Below the pieces are notes generated by a model. The model had not been told where the DNA came from, did not search any database, and saw nothing but the letters and a program-made list of their open reading frames with translations. A DNA stretch of 64,000 bases from Echinostoma caproni (lineage: Eukaryota; Platyhelminthes; Trematoda; Plagiorchiida; Echinostomatidae): contig UZAN01039465.1 in assembly GCA_900618425.1 (NCBI GenBank), positions 101,385 to 165,384 of the forward strand, read 5' to 3'. Positions within the stretch are counted from its first letter, which is position 1, and each line of letters begins with the position of its first letter. This document shows, piece by piece, positions 14,148-27,100 of the stretch. A program made the translations under genes and the position numbers.

Positions 14148-14198
14148 ATCACCTCAGTTAGACAATTAACTGAAATTCCGAGAATTAACTGAGGTGAT
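14148..14198. repeat. Inverted repeat, 13-bp perfect arms
   Basis: Left arm ATCACCTCAGTTA (14148-14160) is matched exactly by right arm TAACTGAGGTGAT (14186-14198) across a 25-base loop. The loop also repeats the motif AATTAACTGA seen at the start of the right arm. It may be a transcribed hairpin, a cruciform or a remnant of a small inverted-repeat transposon; nothing nearby decides which. Confidence 0.8.
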
Positions 14199-16369
14199 AC
14201 AGGTTACTTTGTGTCCACTAAATTATCGAAAAATATTTGCAGAGTCATTTATTCATTCATACATGGAAGTACACAAAAGTCATAATGTATATACACTTCA
14301 GATATCGATAATTTAGTTTCAAGAGGTGGCTATTACTTCGCTGGTTTTCCACAATAAAACCCAACAAATTCTGAGACGCATTTTCCAGCGTGTGAGATTT
14401 CTCCTCAAACTTCGACCCGGTTTTTCAATTATCCGTCTAAAATTGTCTCTAACTTTAATGACATAACTCGCAAAGTGTTCAGTATATGCGATAGCGTGCT
14501 CGAGTTAGATAACATAATCGACCGTCAGGTCTATCGAGATGAAACCAAAATTGACTTTATCCAAAAACACGGTGTGATACGAATTTTAAGCGAAACAGTA
14601 CGGCCGAATTCATAATGCCTACCAAACGTGCTTCTCTTCCGTTCTCTAATGTAGTTTATTCACTGACTTGTTACCTGCCTTTCATATGTATTAAAGTTCA
14701 TGGTATTTGTGTGTTTTTCAATCGTCATGTTCAAGTCACATGCCAACGCTTTCAAGCGCAACTCAAAAAGAATTGAAGATGAAAACCATCAATAATAATT
14801 AATCAGAGTCTACTCAACGTAACCTTTGTCTTCCTATGAACGTCTTGAAGCATCAGTTGACTATGCAAAGAGAGACGAAAAATATTTTTATGCGTGCTAA
14901 GCTTTGTTGTGCACATATGCCTCTTATTTGACAGAGTAGCGACCCGAATTATGTGGCCAAATTGTTCTTGTTGTGGTTCATTATAATGATCCTTAAAAAT
15001 ACAGCACGGGACACCATCCACATTGTTCTGAATTTGCAGTTTCTTACTGAGGGGCGTTGACCAGACGTACAGTGAGGTTAGACTGAAGAAATGAGAAAGA
15101 GCCACCTAAGCAAACAAAAAAATTATCGCACTTATCTGGTTCCCGATTTTCAGGACAGGATGTTATCCACAGTTTATAGACGATATGTTTAATTAGAACC
15201 GACAACGAATGAAGACAGAAATAAGAAAAAATGAATCACTTCGAATTACCAATTTGAACTTAATCATTTTTTTCGGATGATGCGTTTGTGTATTTCGGAT
15301 AAAATGACCATATTGCAGCTGCTTCTTTAGGTTAGATTTTCATTTTATTTTTACATAGTACACATCCAATATCTTTTCTCGCAACCCCCTTGTAAAATTA
15401 TGATTTTTTTGCTCATTTTTCATATCCATTTTAGCTGACGTTTGCCTAGAATTATCATATAAACCCTTCCGGCATTCATCATTCCAATGCAAAGTACATG
15501 TGACCTAGCTATCAGTCAGCCTGATAAACGACGCCATCAAGGAAGCGATCATTCATCTCGACCGATGAATAAGTTGAATCCACTGCTATCCTTCGAAGGT
15601 ACCGATCCTGTTCCAAGGTTTTCTTGACATACCGATTGCAAGACTATATCGTGGGCAGGTAAAACAATATTGGGTGTTTGTAAATTCTGTCCACCGACTT
15701 CGTGGGAAAGGCAGTTCTGTGGCTTCAACAAATCCGCCTTCGGCGCTGATGTGTATTCATGTGCTTTTACCGCTTAATCGCATCAATTGGAAATTGGTTA
15801 TCATTTACACTATTTGCTTGTCCTTTAAGCGTTCAGCAACTCAGGGCACTCATGTGTGTTGGCAAAATACAATAAAAAATATTGTTTTCGAGTTGACCGA
15901 ACTGTATTCATACAAATAAAACTGTAATTAGCACTAATAAATCCTGGTCTTTTGCTTGAAATCAACTACTTGTGAAGTGGCATGTAATGTATGAACACTT
16001 AATTTCCAAGAAGGGAATCCATGAATTTTCAGGTTTATTGGTTCCAAATAATTGAAGATGATTGTATCTTTCCTCAAGCAGCGGCTGAAGGGTATTCGCA
16101 CATTACTTCCCTGAAAAATGGCTTGCAAAATTAGGCGTATAAGAACAGGAAGTCAAAAATTCATCGTTATTATCTAATGATTCCGTTGGAAGAGTACCAT
16201 AGGATATTGAGCAGAATACCGGATAACTGGCGAAAAGATCAAAGTACTTAATGTCATGACACCGGAAGTGAGAATTGCAATTCAGTGGGCACATTATACA
16301 GAATGGTGATTTTTTTTTTAGGCTTTGTATGTGACAAAGGTGTGAACATCACCGCCATTAACATCTACG
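14199..16369. other. Gene-less stretch
   Basis: No supported gene. The minus-strand frame at 14803-15105 is open for 100 codons but shows no recognisable domain. A poly-T run lies at 16311-16319. Confidence 0.5.
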
Positions 16370-16890
16370 TCAATGTTTAGAAAACGGCGGAGTGGCTGGG
16401 CAACTACCGTGTCTATTCCCTTCCCACCTGACATTCCACAAAGTTGTGACTGTGCTCGCATGTACACTGCACATCTGTCGCACTGTGATGCTGATCAAGT
16501 ATGCCACTAACATCACCCGCATTTACAAAGCAACCAAGCAGTTCCCGACAATGACTGACCGCAGATGAGTGTGTCCCGTTTATATTAGGCTCGACTGACT
16601 TTGACGGTCAATCTTCGTGTGGGCAAACCTATGCATGCACACATAAAAAGGAGGTTGAACACAATGTGTAGACTGTGACCCGTACACGGATTTTTTGTTT
16701 GTGGGTATTTATGTACGTGCGTGTGTGAACCCATTGTGAGTGCGCTGAGTCACCCAGGGCCGGTCCCCACAGAAAAGAGTCAGCGATGTCGCCATTGTTG
16801 TAGTGCTGTGAATGGCAGATTGCGCCCTGTCCTGAGAAGCACCTCTGGCTAGGCTTTCCCAAGGGATAATGATCACATCAGATGGATACC
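16370..16890. other. GC-richer island of unknown origin
   Basis: By eye the base composition rises to about half G+C over roughly 500 bases and falls sharply at both sides. Two overlapping minus-strand frames (16629-16862 and 16709-16894) share it, the usual look of non-coding sequence with few stops rather than of a gene. No tRNA boxes, terminal repeats or protein motifs were recognised. It could be an old insertion, a dispersed repeat or a regulatory island. Confidence 0.4.
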
Positions 16891-19800
16891 GCAAGCGACA
16901 TGCAAATATGAGGTTTATAAGTGAGCGAGTGAATGGACTGAGAACGTCAATCAGTGGATCAGAGGAATATAGATTGAGTAGAAGAATAGAACCATATCAA
17001 ATTTATTTGTGATTTCTTTGATTTCTGAGAAAACCGACTAATTTAAATGGAGGAATCAAACCCATTTTGACGTATGCTACTTGAAATAAGTTGGTACCTC
17101 CAATTACACGAATTACGACAAGGTCTTTGGCCTGCATCAATTGTCGAAATAGTTCCACATAGCCCATTCCAAACAAAGCAACAGAGTGGCGATCAAGCTC
17201 GTTTCCAGACATTATTATTCATGCCATATTATATTTATATTTATACGGCGATGTATGTGAATATGTTGTAATTGTTTATGACTGAGGAGCTCGGATATTC
17301 TCTATATATTTTGCAGACCAAGTTTACCTGACATCTAGCTGATACGTTCGGATGTCATTTCAGGTTACCTCTTCATCAATATAAGTTGTCTGATAATTTC
17401 AGTTTGTCCCGGTATCATTTGAATTAGCGCCGCTATTAACTCACAATATCCATGTGCGGAGTTAATCTAATGAGAGTTACGAGATACACTTGCTGACCAA
17501 GTATCGTGGTGACATTTGCATGACCATCCCCTCAGCAACCATTACCCTCTAATTCGATCTGATCAATTGGCACTGTAAATGTACTGAACACGATAGATTA
17601 CCTATGGTGAGGTTGAAAATAACAAGTGGATCCTATTTCGATCTGATGAGTGTTATTCACCATACTTGGCACATGTCTCCTCTTCTTATCCACAATGTAT
17701 CAGGTTGGTAATAGTAAAGCCATAAGTCTTCAGAAAGCACGACTAACGAGAACAGATAGAATAACTTTCAAACTTCACTGTTCTTCATTGTTTTTGGGTT
17801 ATCTTTGTATCCAGCATTTGATTTGCAAGCTATTGGACTCCGAGTGTTCATGGTGGAAAGTGGTAGTTGGTTTTAATGGTTTTTAGGTAAAAAGTCAACT
17901 GCGTTACCAACTATTGGAACTCCTGAAAAAAATGATTGACAGTAATTTTTTATTTTGATCAACGAAACTTTAAACTTCTACAAAAAATGCATTCGTCTCA
18001 TGACCGGTTGCCGCTTGCTCATTCAAAACCCATTCCGTATGATCATCGTCAGGCGCTTTGTTGTGCTCACTTTACAAATTAGTTGGTACGAAATTCATGA
18101 CCCTCTCACTTCTCAGTTTGAATTATCACACAATGCTGTTTGTTTTGTATTACTTCCTGTCTTTAGACGTCCAGATAAATTTTCTTGAACAAAGGGATGC
18201 TATTAAGGGTAACTTTCCTTCTTTTACGCTGGCGTTTTTTGGTCCAGCTTGTACAGTGAAAAAAATGGAGGCGCACAAACCGCTGAACCATCAAGCATGT
18301 CCTGGCACATTTGAAACAAATAATAATGAAGAGCGCGTAAGTCTAGCGCAGCCAATCGAAAGGGGGCGCAACTTATAGCAATAGAACAGACAGAATGAAA
18401 GGTGTGGTTTGTGAAGAATGAAGACAAATGTTGATCAGTGGTAAGGTGTCTGCGATGGATCAAAAGTCCTTTCATATGCAGCTATATAAAATCCTGTCGT
18501 GCAGCAAGTCAACTATTGCACTTAGACCCCAAAAGAAGAACGAAATTCGTACACTCTAACTTTGCGTCTCTCAAGGGAATGAAAGGAATCGCAATATGCG
18601 ATAGGTGAATGATTTGGAATGCATTTGGATTTGTACAGACTTAAGTCCTCGTTGGTTTCCAACTACATGAAAATAAATCCCCGTTGAATGAAATCTCCAT
18701 AACCGGCTTATTCGAACAAACCTACGGCTCAACCATGAATTTCCTCCTAGAATTCAAACGTCCATCGAGGACAACAGCAGCTGTGACCATTTCTATATAT
18801 CTTTCATGGTCATAGAACAACTAAGAGAATACAATATATTGGCATATTATGATTACTTGATGTTGGTCAAATGCAGAGTATGCAAATCTAATCCTTTAGC
18901 TGTATGCAGTTACTTTTGACTTATAAACAGATGAAACACAACGGATTTCCATTTAAACTAACGCGATTAGTGAAAATATTCGTTGACTACCTGAAACACA
19001 GAAGACCTTTCAAGAATGCAAATCGTTCCTCGTCAGAATGCCTTTAACGTGGATGGACTGTATTCGGAAAAAGCAGTTTCGCCAAACGATGATAAATAGT
19101 TTTAATTCATTTCACTCTGTATTGACCGAGTGGAGAAAAAAACTGTTCACATGATGCCAATTGTTTTGCCAATAGGCTTTCTTAATGCTTTGTGCGGTTT
19201 CAGCCAGCCCCATGGCTTATATTTCATCCATTTTGCGCTCAACGTGACATAAGTAAATGTAAAATCGTTTACCGTATTGATTGTTTTATTTGTACCACGA
19301 AGTCATCCTCGCATTTCAGTGTTTGACGTTTTGTTTACATCAGCATGTATCACAGTTTTCGAAAATAGAACATTAATTGCCGAACAAGCTCGTTTTCAGC
19401 GAGTTTCATTCATTGCCTGATCAGAAAACACTGAAAATGAGATTTTTTGCACTCAGCGGTCTATTTTCATTGTAATCTGTTTTACATATGACACAGTCAA
19501 GGTAAAAAAGAACCCTATCAAAACGTCATTGTGAATAATGTACACCCAGTATTCCTGTCTCAACCTCCAGGGTTATTCAGTGAGAAAGAGTGATACTTAT
19601 TTATTTTTGAAAGAGCATAAACACTGCAGAAGATAAGATTGGAAGTTCTTGTGGAATCAAGATGGTGATTACAATACATCCCAATAGTCGCACTTTATTT
19701 TTTTGGCACCGCGCACAAAATTCGGAACCACATAACAATTTCTGTAACTCCAATATAGTTCTATGAGTCGTTGATGTACCCTCAATGCATGGAATTATGT

Positions 19801-20101
19801 TGCCAATGCAACTGCCATCTTTAAATACAGGTAAGAACTCATCAATAATCTGACATGGTACGTCATCATGCATTTCCATTTGGAGATATGGTCTCATTAG
19901 TTGCCGACATCAGCTGCCTAAACAAAGTGAGGTTTTTCTAAAACAACAAATCCAATTCATCAAGAAGCGGTTCCTTCTTGATTGATGAATACAGGTTGGC
20001 GTGCATTTTTCATGGGTGTGGTCTCAAACAGTCAAAAACTCCGAATTATGATTGAATTTGTGCGATAAGCGTTTACTCCGAAAGCACGCATAAAAGCAAA
20101 A
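16891..20101. other. Gene-less AT-rich stretch
   Basis: No supported gene. A minus-strand frame at 17003-17212 has a protein-like composition but no recognisable family and no flanking signals that would make it an exon. Confidence 0.5.
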
Positions 20102-20290
20102 GGGCGGTGGTGGCCCCAGAGGACTTGTTTTCGAGCTCTACCACCATCGACTGGGTTTACCCATTTGTGTGTTGTGTGGTAGGCCTTCGATTCGCCGCTT
20201 CTACCTTCCTAAAAATTGTATCATTGCATAATCAATGTAAGAAACAAAAATGAAAACAATCAAAACAATCAAAAATAAAAAGATGCCCAG
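20102..20290 (+). repeat. tRNA-derived SINE, copy 1 (head deleted)
   Basis: Short interspersed element of the same family as the copies at 20906 and 45040. The head keeps GGTGGTGGCCCC, then lacks about 30 bases that copy 2 has between the A and B boxes, and resumes with a B-box-like TTTTCGAGCTC and CCACC. The body shows TTCGATTCGCCGCTTC and CTACCTTCCTAAAAATTGTA, which match copies 2 and 3 closely, then an A-rich tail of AATGAAAACAATCAAAA type. SINEs of this kind are transcribed by RNA polymerase III from the two boxes and moved by a partner LINE. The internal deletion should have silenced this copy. Confidence 0.7.
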
Positions 20291-20905
20291 GGAAACTGTT
20301 TTAATAGGTTTTAAATTTGCTGCACGAACCAACCGTAAATGGTCGAATACACCACTCGCGGTGAATCATCGGCAATGTACTCGTAATTAATTCTGCAATA
20401 TCGCTCATAATCCCTCTTTTGCATGTAACATGATGAGTAGCAAAAAGCACATGCATTCGCCCAAGATAAAATCTTGAAACACATCAATCTGTTAAAAAAC
20501 TATTACCAAAACTGTCAATCCCATGAGATGATCTTTTATCTTTCAATCCGGGAAATGTATATCATTCATTGGTAAAATGTATGAAAATGACCGTCTTATA
20601 GAACAATGAATAAATTTAGTTTATGTTAAACGCATCAGTTCCTCAACTTCTGTGAGCCAAATGTAATCTATCGCATGGGCATCTAACCTTGAGAGATAAT
20701 TATCCTCCCAGTAATAATGGGATGTGCATCGTGTTTACTTAAATTAATTAATGTGCACTTTGTCCTTCTCAATGACTGTCCGCGAAGATTCCCACTGGAT
20801 TTGCCAGAGAATGATATTCATATACGGTCAATAAAATCAGCTTCACAACAAAAACCAAATAAATTACAACGTGGTCAAAAAGACACTTCGATCTGTATCA
20901 ACATG
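20291..20905. other. Spacer between two SINE copies
   Basis: AT-rich sequence without a supported gene. The frame at 20717-20926 runs into the next SINE and is not credible as a gene. Confidence 0.5.
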
Positions 20906-21103
20906 TCGGTGGTGGCCCGGTGGTAACGGCATCAAATTATCACCCCGGGGATGTGTATTCCAATCGCAACACCACCGCCTGAATTTCCTCATTATGTGTT
21001 GAATGGCAGCCTTCTGGTTGGTCGCTTCCACCTACCTAAAAATTGTATCTTGTTTATTCAATAAAAAGAAGTAAGATAAATAGATGAGATTAAAAAAGAT
21101 ACT
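20906..21103 (+). repeat. tRNA-derived SINE, copy 2 (most complete)
   Basis: The head carries a good polymerase III A box, TGGCCCGGTGGT at 20913-20924, and a B-box-like TGTGTATTCCAATCG at about 20952-20966, followed by CACCACC. The spacing of about 28 bases between the boxes is within the tRNA range. The body continues through GGTTGGTCGCTTCCACC and TACCTAAAAATTGTATC to a purine-rich tail near 21060-21103. The same blocks occur in order in the copies at 20102 and 45040. The tRNA source cannot be named because the anticodon arm is degraded. No clear target-site duplication was seen. Confidence 0.75.
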
Positions 21104-23198
21104 AAGAAATACCCTCCACCAATCCAAATGATGCGAATTTTGGTTCATTCGTGAAGTCATCTTGTTTTTTGAAGAAATGGTATAAAACACTGTTTTCTTC
21201 ATGTTCTCAGTCATACAAGATATGTTACGACACTGAATAAAACGACGATGAGGATTAAGCGGACCCAACGGGATATTATTTGGCAACTTAATTTTTCACA
21301 AAACCATACTCTGAGTGTACTAAAACACAAAATAAATGTATTTCTTATTGACTCCTCAGCATAATTCTTACTCAGCATACACTAAATTTGCGTCAACAAC
21401 TACAAAATATGGAAGGAAATGTAAAGTGAAAAGTACTAGTTAATTAAAATGCTAGAAATCACTGACNCGAACTGCATCACGTGCGATAGCTACATACACG
21501 CATTCACGAACGATTATCTGAGAACGGTAGAGCCCATAATGTAAGCAGTTCACATTACCCCACCTCTTTTGGTCTCCAGCGAATAAACAAAGTTCCAGCT
21601 AGCTATACACACTCTATTTCCGCCGTCAATATTTCATTTCGGTACAGACTGGTAAACATCCTGCAAATTCAGAATGCCCTGATACATGACGAGAGGCAAT
21701 CAAATGGCGGATAGACGCATATGTTTGTTTCAAACAGTTCTCGTGGGTGCGGTAAGGATGATAGCTGAGCACGTTATCGCCGCAGTTCATATGATTTACA
21801 ATATGATGGATGCAGGTGTGCAAAATATTCATAGGCGTGTTTAGGACCACGGCGCAAGCACATTAATCATATCTGTACACAATTAAATCAAATCACACTC
21901 AACTGTCAGCTAAATTTGATCAATCACAAAAGATTTACACCCCAAATTTCTCCTTCGTTTTTCGTCCTCACTGAAAGTTGACTGTACACTCATGAATTCA
22001 CCAAATTGCATAAAATCGGACAATCAATGTGAAGCATATAATTTCTCAACGATTGACCATTCGTTAGAAGCCGAATGTTTCATCAATTTCTGTCTGGTTT
22101 ATTTATTCAGCGATGGTTATAAGACGTTTTCATCAGTAGTCAAAGAATTTTGGGCTTTACCGAATTGTATGTTTTTAGGAAAGACACACATTGATCTCAC
22201 CAGTTGCATTGCATTCACTTATTAGCTGATTTCAAAGGGGCTTCGATAATATGTAAAGTTTCCTATCAAAAAGTTATATTTCCGCCCTTTCTTACCGAGT
22301 TTACCACGAATATGACTTATCTGACAAATTCCTTCTATTTCTTATCGAATACTTTGATGAGTGTATAAGGCTTCTGTTGAACCACAATGCAAACGAGCCC
22401 GGGTTTTTTAAGCAAAACGTCAATGCTGCCAATGAAGAAGTATGATATTATTCGAGTAGTGCGAATGGATCGGAATACAAGGTTTTATTTTTATCTACTG
22501 CTCCTTATCAATGATCGGAAATTCGATGGGTTGAAATGTATTGTACAACCTAATGTTTAGTAAAGGACGGTGAGGTGAGCTTGCTCGAATCCATAATGTT
22601 ATTGAAAATCAAAGGGCATTGTCATATTAGACAAACTATAGTAGAGATGCAGAAATAATGAATGTTTTAAAACCTTCAGACAGACAAGCTGTTTCTAGAT
22701 AAGGCCTTCAATATCAGCCAGTGTGCCGGAAAAAAGCATACCTCACGGATATTATTATTACTGCATCTTGTCACGTGGAATGGCACATCAATCAAAAGTA
22801 GGAACTAGACAATAGTCACTTCATTGTATACCGCGATGTGTCTTGAATTTGACAAAAAAAGGGTTTCGTTAGACCGTATTTCGCCGGTCAAACTAGTTTC
22901 TCAGTAAAACACAAAATTGCTGTTCGAAATATTTTAACTAGTTGATTAATTTCAATAAATCTGCAAACTGTACAAAACTTATTCTAGCTATTCTATTTGA
23001 AGAAAAGGTACTTCTTCTTATCTTCATTATGTTGACGTTTTCTGTTACATGACATTTTGTGTATGAAATCAATTCACACTCAAATATAGGCTATTACTAG
23101 CGTTGTCAAGGGAGCGAGAATAAGGTATCATGGATTCGTTTTTCAAGTGAGTAGACAACGTTGGTTTGCTTAACTCCTTTGATCGGTCGGCACTCATC
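21104..23198. other. Gene-less AT-rich stretch
   Basis: No supported gene or repeat. One ambiguous base occurs at 21467. Frames at 21626-21850 (minus) and 21992-22225 (plus) are short and match no family I know. Confidence 0.5.
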
Positions 23199-23225
23199 AT
23201 ATATACATATATATATATATATATA
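23199..23225. repeat. (TA)n microsatellite
   Basis: Nearly pure alternating TA with one ACA interruption, directly preceding a tandem duplication. Confidence 0.9.
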
Positions 23226-23316
23226 AACAATCAACACCGTTGTTTACAAAACTGCCATATATATATATCTTTGACAACAATCAACACCGTTGTTTACAAA
23301 ACTGCCATATATATAT
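23226..23316 (+). repeat. 50-bp tandem duplication
   Basis: The block AACAATCAACACCGTTGTTT, continuing through ACAAAACTGCC and a short TA run, occurs at 23226-23266 and again at 23276-23316, offset by exactly 50 bases with the shared core identical. Each unit ends in (TA)n, so slippage or unequal exchange between TA tracts is the simple explanation. AACACCGTTGTT inside the unit is close to a palindrome. Confidence 0.9.
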
Positions 23317-24147
23317 CATTCTCTTTAGGTCATGAGTCTTCTTCTCAATGACAATCATTTCCGAATTATTCGTTATTAGTAACTGGTTCTTCTATTTTGA
23401 TAGAAATTTACTGATGGATAAAAACCAATTACAACGCATCCACAAAATCAAATTTCTCTTTGCTATACTTAAAAGCTGAATGTTTCCTCAGAGACAGGTA
23501 AGCCAACCAGTGATGACGGCGCAGCCACCGACAATAACCAGTTACAAATGCGGTTTCTAGCATTATTTTGCGACTGAAACAATAAAATCTCACTTTAAGA
23601 AAGGACAAAATCAATTTGTTTCTTTCTCCAAAATTCAGGTTGAGGTATCGATTTGACTTGTATCTAATATGACAGTTTGCTTTTTCATTAGCAACGGCTA
23701 AAAATGTTACTTAAAGAAAACACTTTTAGAGCTTCAAAACAAATAGATTTATTTCATCTCTTCATAAATAGAAATAGCCACCACGATCAATCTGGTAGCA
23801 TCGTTGAAACAGAAGAGTAGGTTGCTGCCTCAAATGAATGAGAGATTAAATATCCGTGTGTTGCAGTCCGGAATATCGTCATACACTAGAATTCAGCTAT
23901 TAATTTACTGGTGTGTTAGGTGCATACACCTGGATGAACCGTAAATGTTCAACACGAGAATATACGTTTTAAAAAGAAAAAGTCTTTAAGTTCATGATTT
24001 TCAGGATTGAAGAAGAAAGTTTCAATTTATTCCGTTAGACTAAAGCACGTTCTTTAATTCCCAACTCAAGGGTGATTTTTTGCTTTCAAAATCACCGTTG
24101 TAGTCGGGAAAAATAAACTTCTTTGCGAAACATGAAACACAGAATGT
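23317..24147. other. Gene-less stretch
   Basis: No gene or structured repeat was recognised between the two TA-rich tracts. Confidence 0.5.
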
Positions 24148-24186
24148 TATATATGTATTTATAAATATATACATATATATATATAT
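24148..24186. repeat. Imperfect (TA)n microsatellite
   Basis: TA-rich tract interrupted by GT, TTTA and AC steps, ending in a pure (TA)n segment. Confidence 0.85.
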
Positions 24187-27100
24187 TTACCACCGAATTG
24201 AAGACAAGCATGGTGCCAACGCAACAACAATAATAAGAATAACAATAAAACGGGATAGGTGGGCTGGGGTACAGAAAATGTTAAATAAATGGTTCAGCAT
24301 GGAAATTTATAAAATATTTTTTTCTCAAAGGCTTTTCGACATTTTTCGTTGTTGAACATACGTGAGTGACGTAGTGTCATTCAAATGTAGAATTATTGAA
24401 GATTTGTGAAAAACACAAATAACTGATTTTATGAACCTACGTTGCTTATGTTCAAAATCAAGACAAGCATGATACATTTCCATGACAGAGAATCGATTGA
24501 ATCTCTATGATTTAGAAGACCAAAAATAGTTGGTTGTTTCCATTTCTTCCAACCAATCAATCGATTTTAGAATACAATAAAATATACACCATCAATATTA
24601 TTTTTTCCCATTCATCTTACCTCATCTCAGAACGACCTCAAATCTCTCAAAAGTTATTTTCTTTATTTCGGCTTTGGAAAAATGCTACATTCAGTCCTCT
24701 GTGTGTGAATTCATTAGTATTCCTTCCTTGCATATGTGTGGTACCTTGAAAGACAATAAACCGTATTACTAAGATAAATATACTGTGAAGCTCATCATCA
24801 TCTGGGCTTGACCTGTGATAGCTCACCGGTTTTCATAGATTTAATCTTAAAAAATAACTTTGTTAGCGAGGTACGTGTGTTCCTTTTGTCATCGTGTGAT
24901 ATCTTGTTGTGTGTACATTGTGATCAAACAAGATCCGGACACAACAGTAGGTCAACCGCCTTACTACCATATGAGTGATTTGAATGCTACAAGATTTTAT
25001 TAACCAGTACGATTTATGTCCCTTTCGTTTGGGTGTACTTTCATGGTTTTGTGAACGAGCGTTTCCATCGATTCACGGTTTGCTTTTGAAAAAGGTATAT
25101 AAATGATTGAGGTGAAAAGCTTTCAACTGCGTCTTAGCATCACACAGGTTAAACGCATCGCATTCAAAATGTCTGTGAAAACAGTTTGATTTGAAATCAT
25201 CGGGGTCCGAATGTTTCTCGTTCTGTCATGTTACCCAATGTGCATACAGAAACACAGCTCCTCGTTGCACCTCCGTATGCATAGTACACGACAAACCACA
25301 GGTTATTTACTGTAGACCACTTTCTGAACTCAGAATTTTGTGTCCACTATGTTTATTCCTGTTAAATATATCTGATTTAGAAAACCTCTCTCTTTTTATT
25401 CATTTACTTCGTTTTTCACATTAAAGATATATATATATACATGGACGAAATTCGTTGTTTATTACGATGTTTACTGATTCTGAAGGGAAACCTAGTTCAT
25501 AAAGTGCTTAAACGGGCTCGAATGAAAAGCCTCGTAATTAAAGACTTGTTCTTTTGAACAGATGATAAATAAAAAGCCGGACCCAGACAAATGCGTCCTA
25601 TAAAAAATATGCATATAATGACATCAAAACTTGATTTAGAATATAATGTACCAAATATCGTAATCGACAAGTCTAAAATCCGGTACAAAGCTTATTGATG
25701 AGCTGTCTATCCTCTCCTCATCCATGATTACCTATACGTCCACAGTTTCATAATCGGCAATTTGTGCTGAACGACCGATGAAACACTTTTTACACAGGAT
25801 CCAAGAACCTTAACAAGCTTGGTCATGCACAAGATCCAAGATAATGACCAGTATAAAACTGTTTCACTTTGATAATACGGGTCACCAAATGGAAGGTCAT
25901 ATACATGGAAGCCTACAGCAAATATAATTGCCTGCGGCAATGTCACTTGACAACGGCAGAATCAGTTGCAAGCCGAAATCAGAACTTAGTCTTACGCAGG
26001 CCGAAGAAGATAGTTGTCACACTCCGGTTGCAATAATCGCACCTCATCATCATTGTAATTACAATGATATAAAACAATATGACACGTTGTGCGTGAAAGA
26101 AGGAAATCGGAAACCCAAAAAGTGGCCTTGTTTTTCCACTCCTCTCCATGCAGTATTTTTATAACATGATAGAAATGTTTTGTTCACCATGCAGCCAATA
26201 AACGAGTTACATTCATTTTTATCTCATATACACAACTGCAAATGCCTAAAGACGATGTTACGGAATTGATCTTGTTCCCCTTGTTGTTTAGACATTAATA
26301 ACATTACGGTGCTCAATGAAGAACCACCGTTTAGCTTGGGAAATGATGTTTAATTTGTGTGAAATGCTCTGAACCGTACAAGAACGTAATGTATACGATG
26401 TTACCTAAAAGGAAAACTTTATATTCAGATTTCAACGCATCAATTTAGCAAAACGATCAGAAAGACGAGTGATACATTTAGGTTCTTTCCTTGAATTTAT
26501 ATTCCGTCTTGATAGTGGTTATGAGTTTACAAATGATAAAAGCTGAATAATCACTTCAAGCAAGCAAGACCATTGTATCACGGATATTCATATTACCTGC
26601 GAAATTGTTTTATTCCTCCATTACTCATCATTGTCTCATCAATTCTGCTAACCACTTGTCATTTTTTCCGTTACGGCAAATACATTGTACAGTAGATAGC
26701 AGAGATAATGTGGCGGTACTATAAAATATAGAGGTTCCGTTATCCAAGTAATTTTAGACCAAAATCTTTTAATATCAATCAAATAAAGCATTCATAATTA
26801 TATTATTGTTTTTGCCTAAATTATTTGTTTTCTAATGCACAGCGGACTGAGAAAAAGGATTTCGCTGTGCTGTGTAATCATCAGTGTATTTTAACTACAT
26901 GATAGGTTGCAATGATCTATTGGAATTTTTATTATTTAAACTCAATGGGGTTTTTATGGTGCTAGTGTTTACATAAGCAAAGTAAAACGTTTGAAAAGAG
27001 TTTTAAAGCATCGGTCGTGCAATGTCCTCTATGCCCAAGGTGAGATAACCTTGTTCCATCAGCTGGCATTTGATTAGTTGCAGTACACAATTGCGTTTCA

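Noticed and set aside
17640..17670. CTGATGAG resembling a hammerhead core
   Set aside because: No downstream GAAA box with a pairable helix II.
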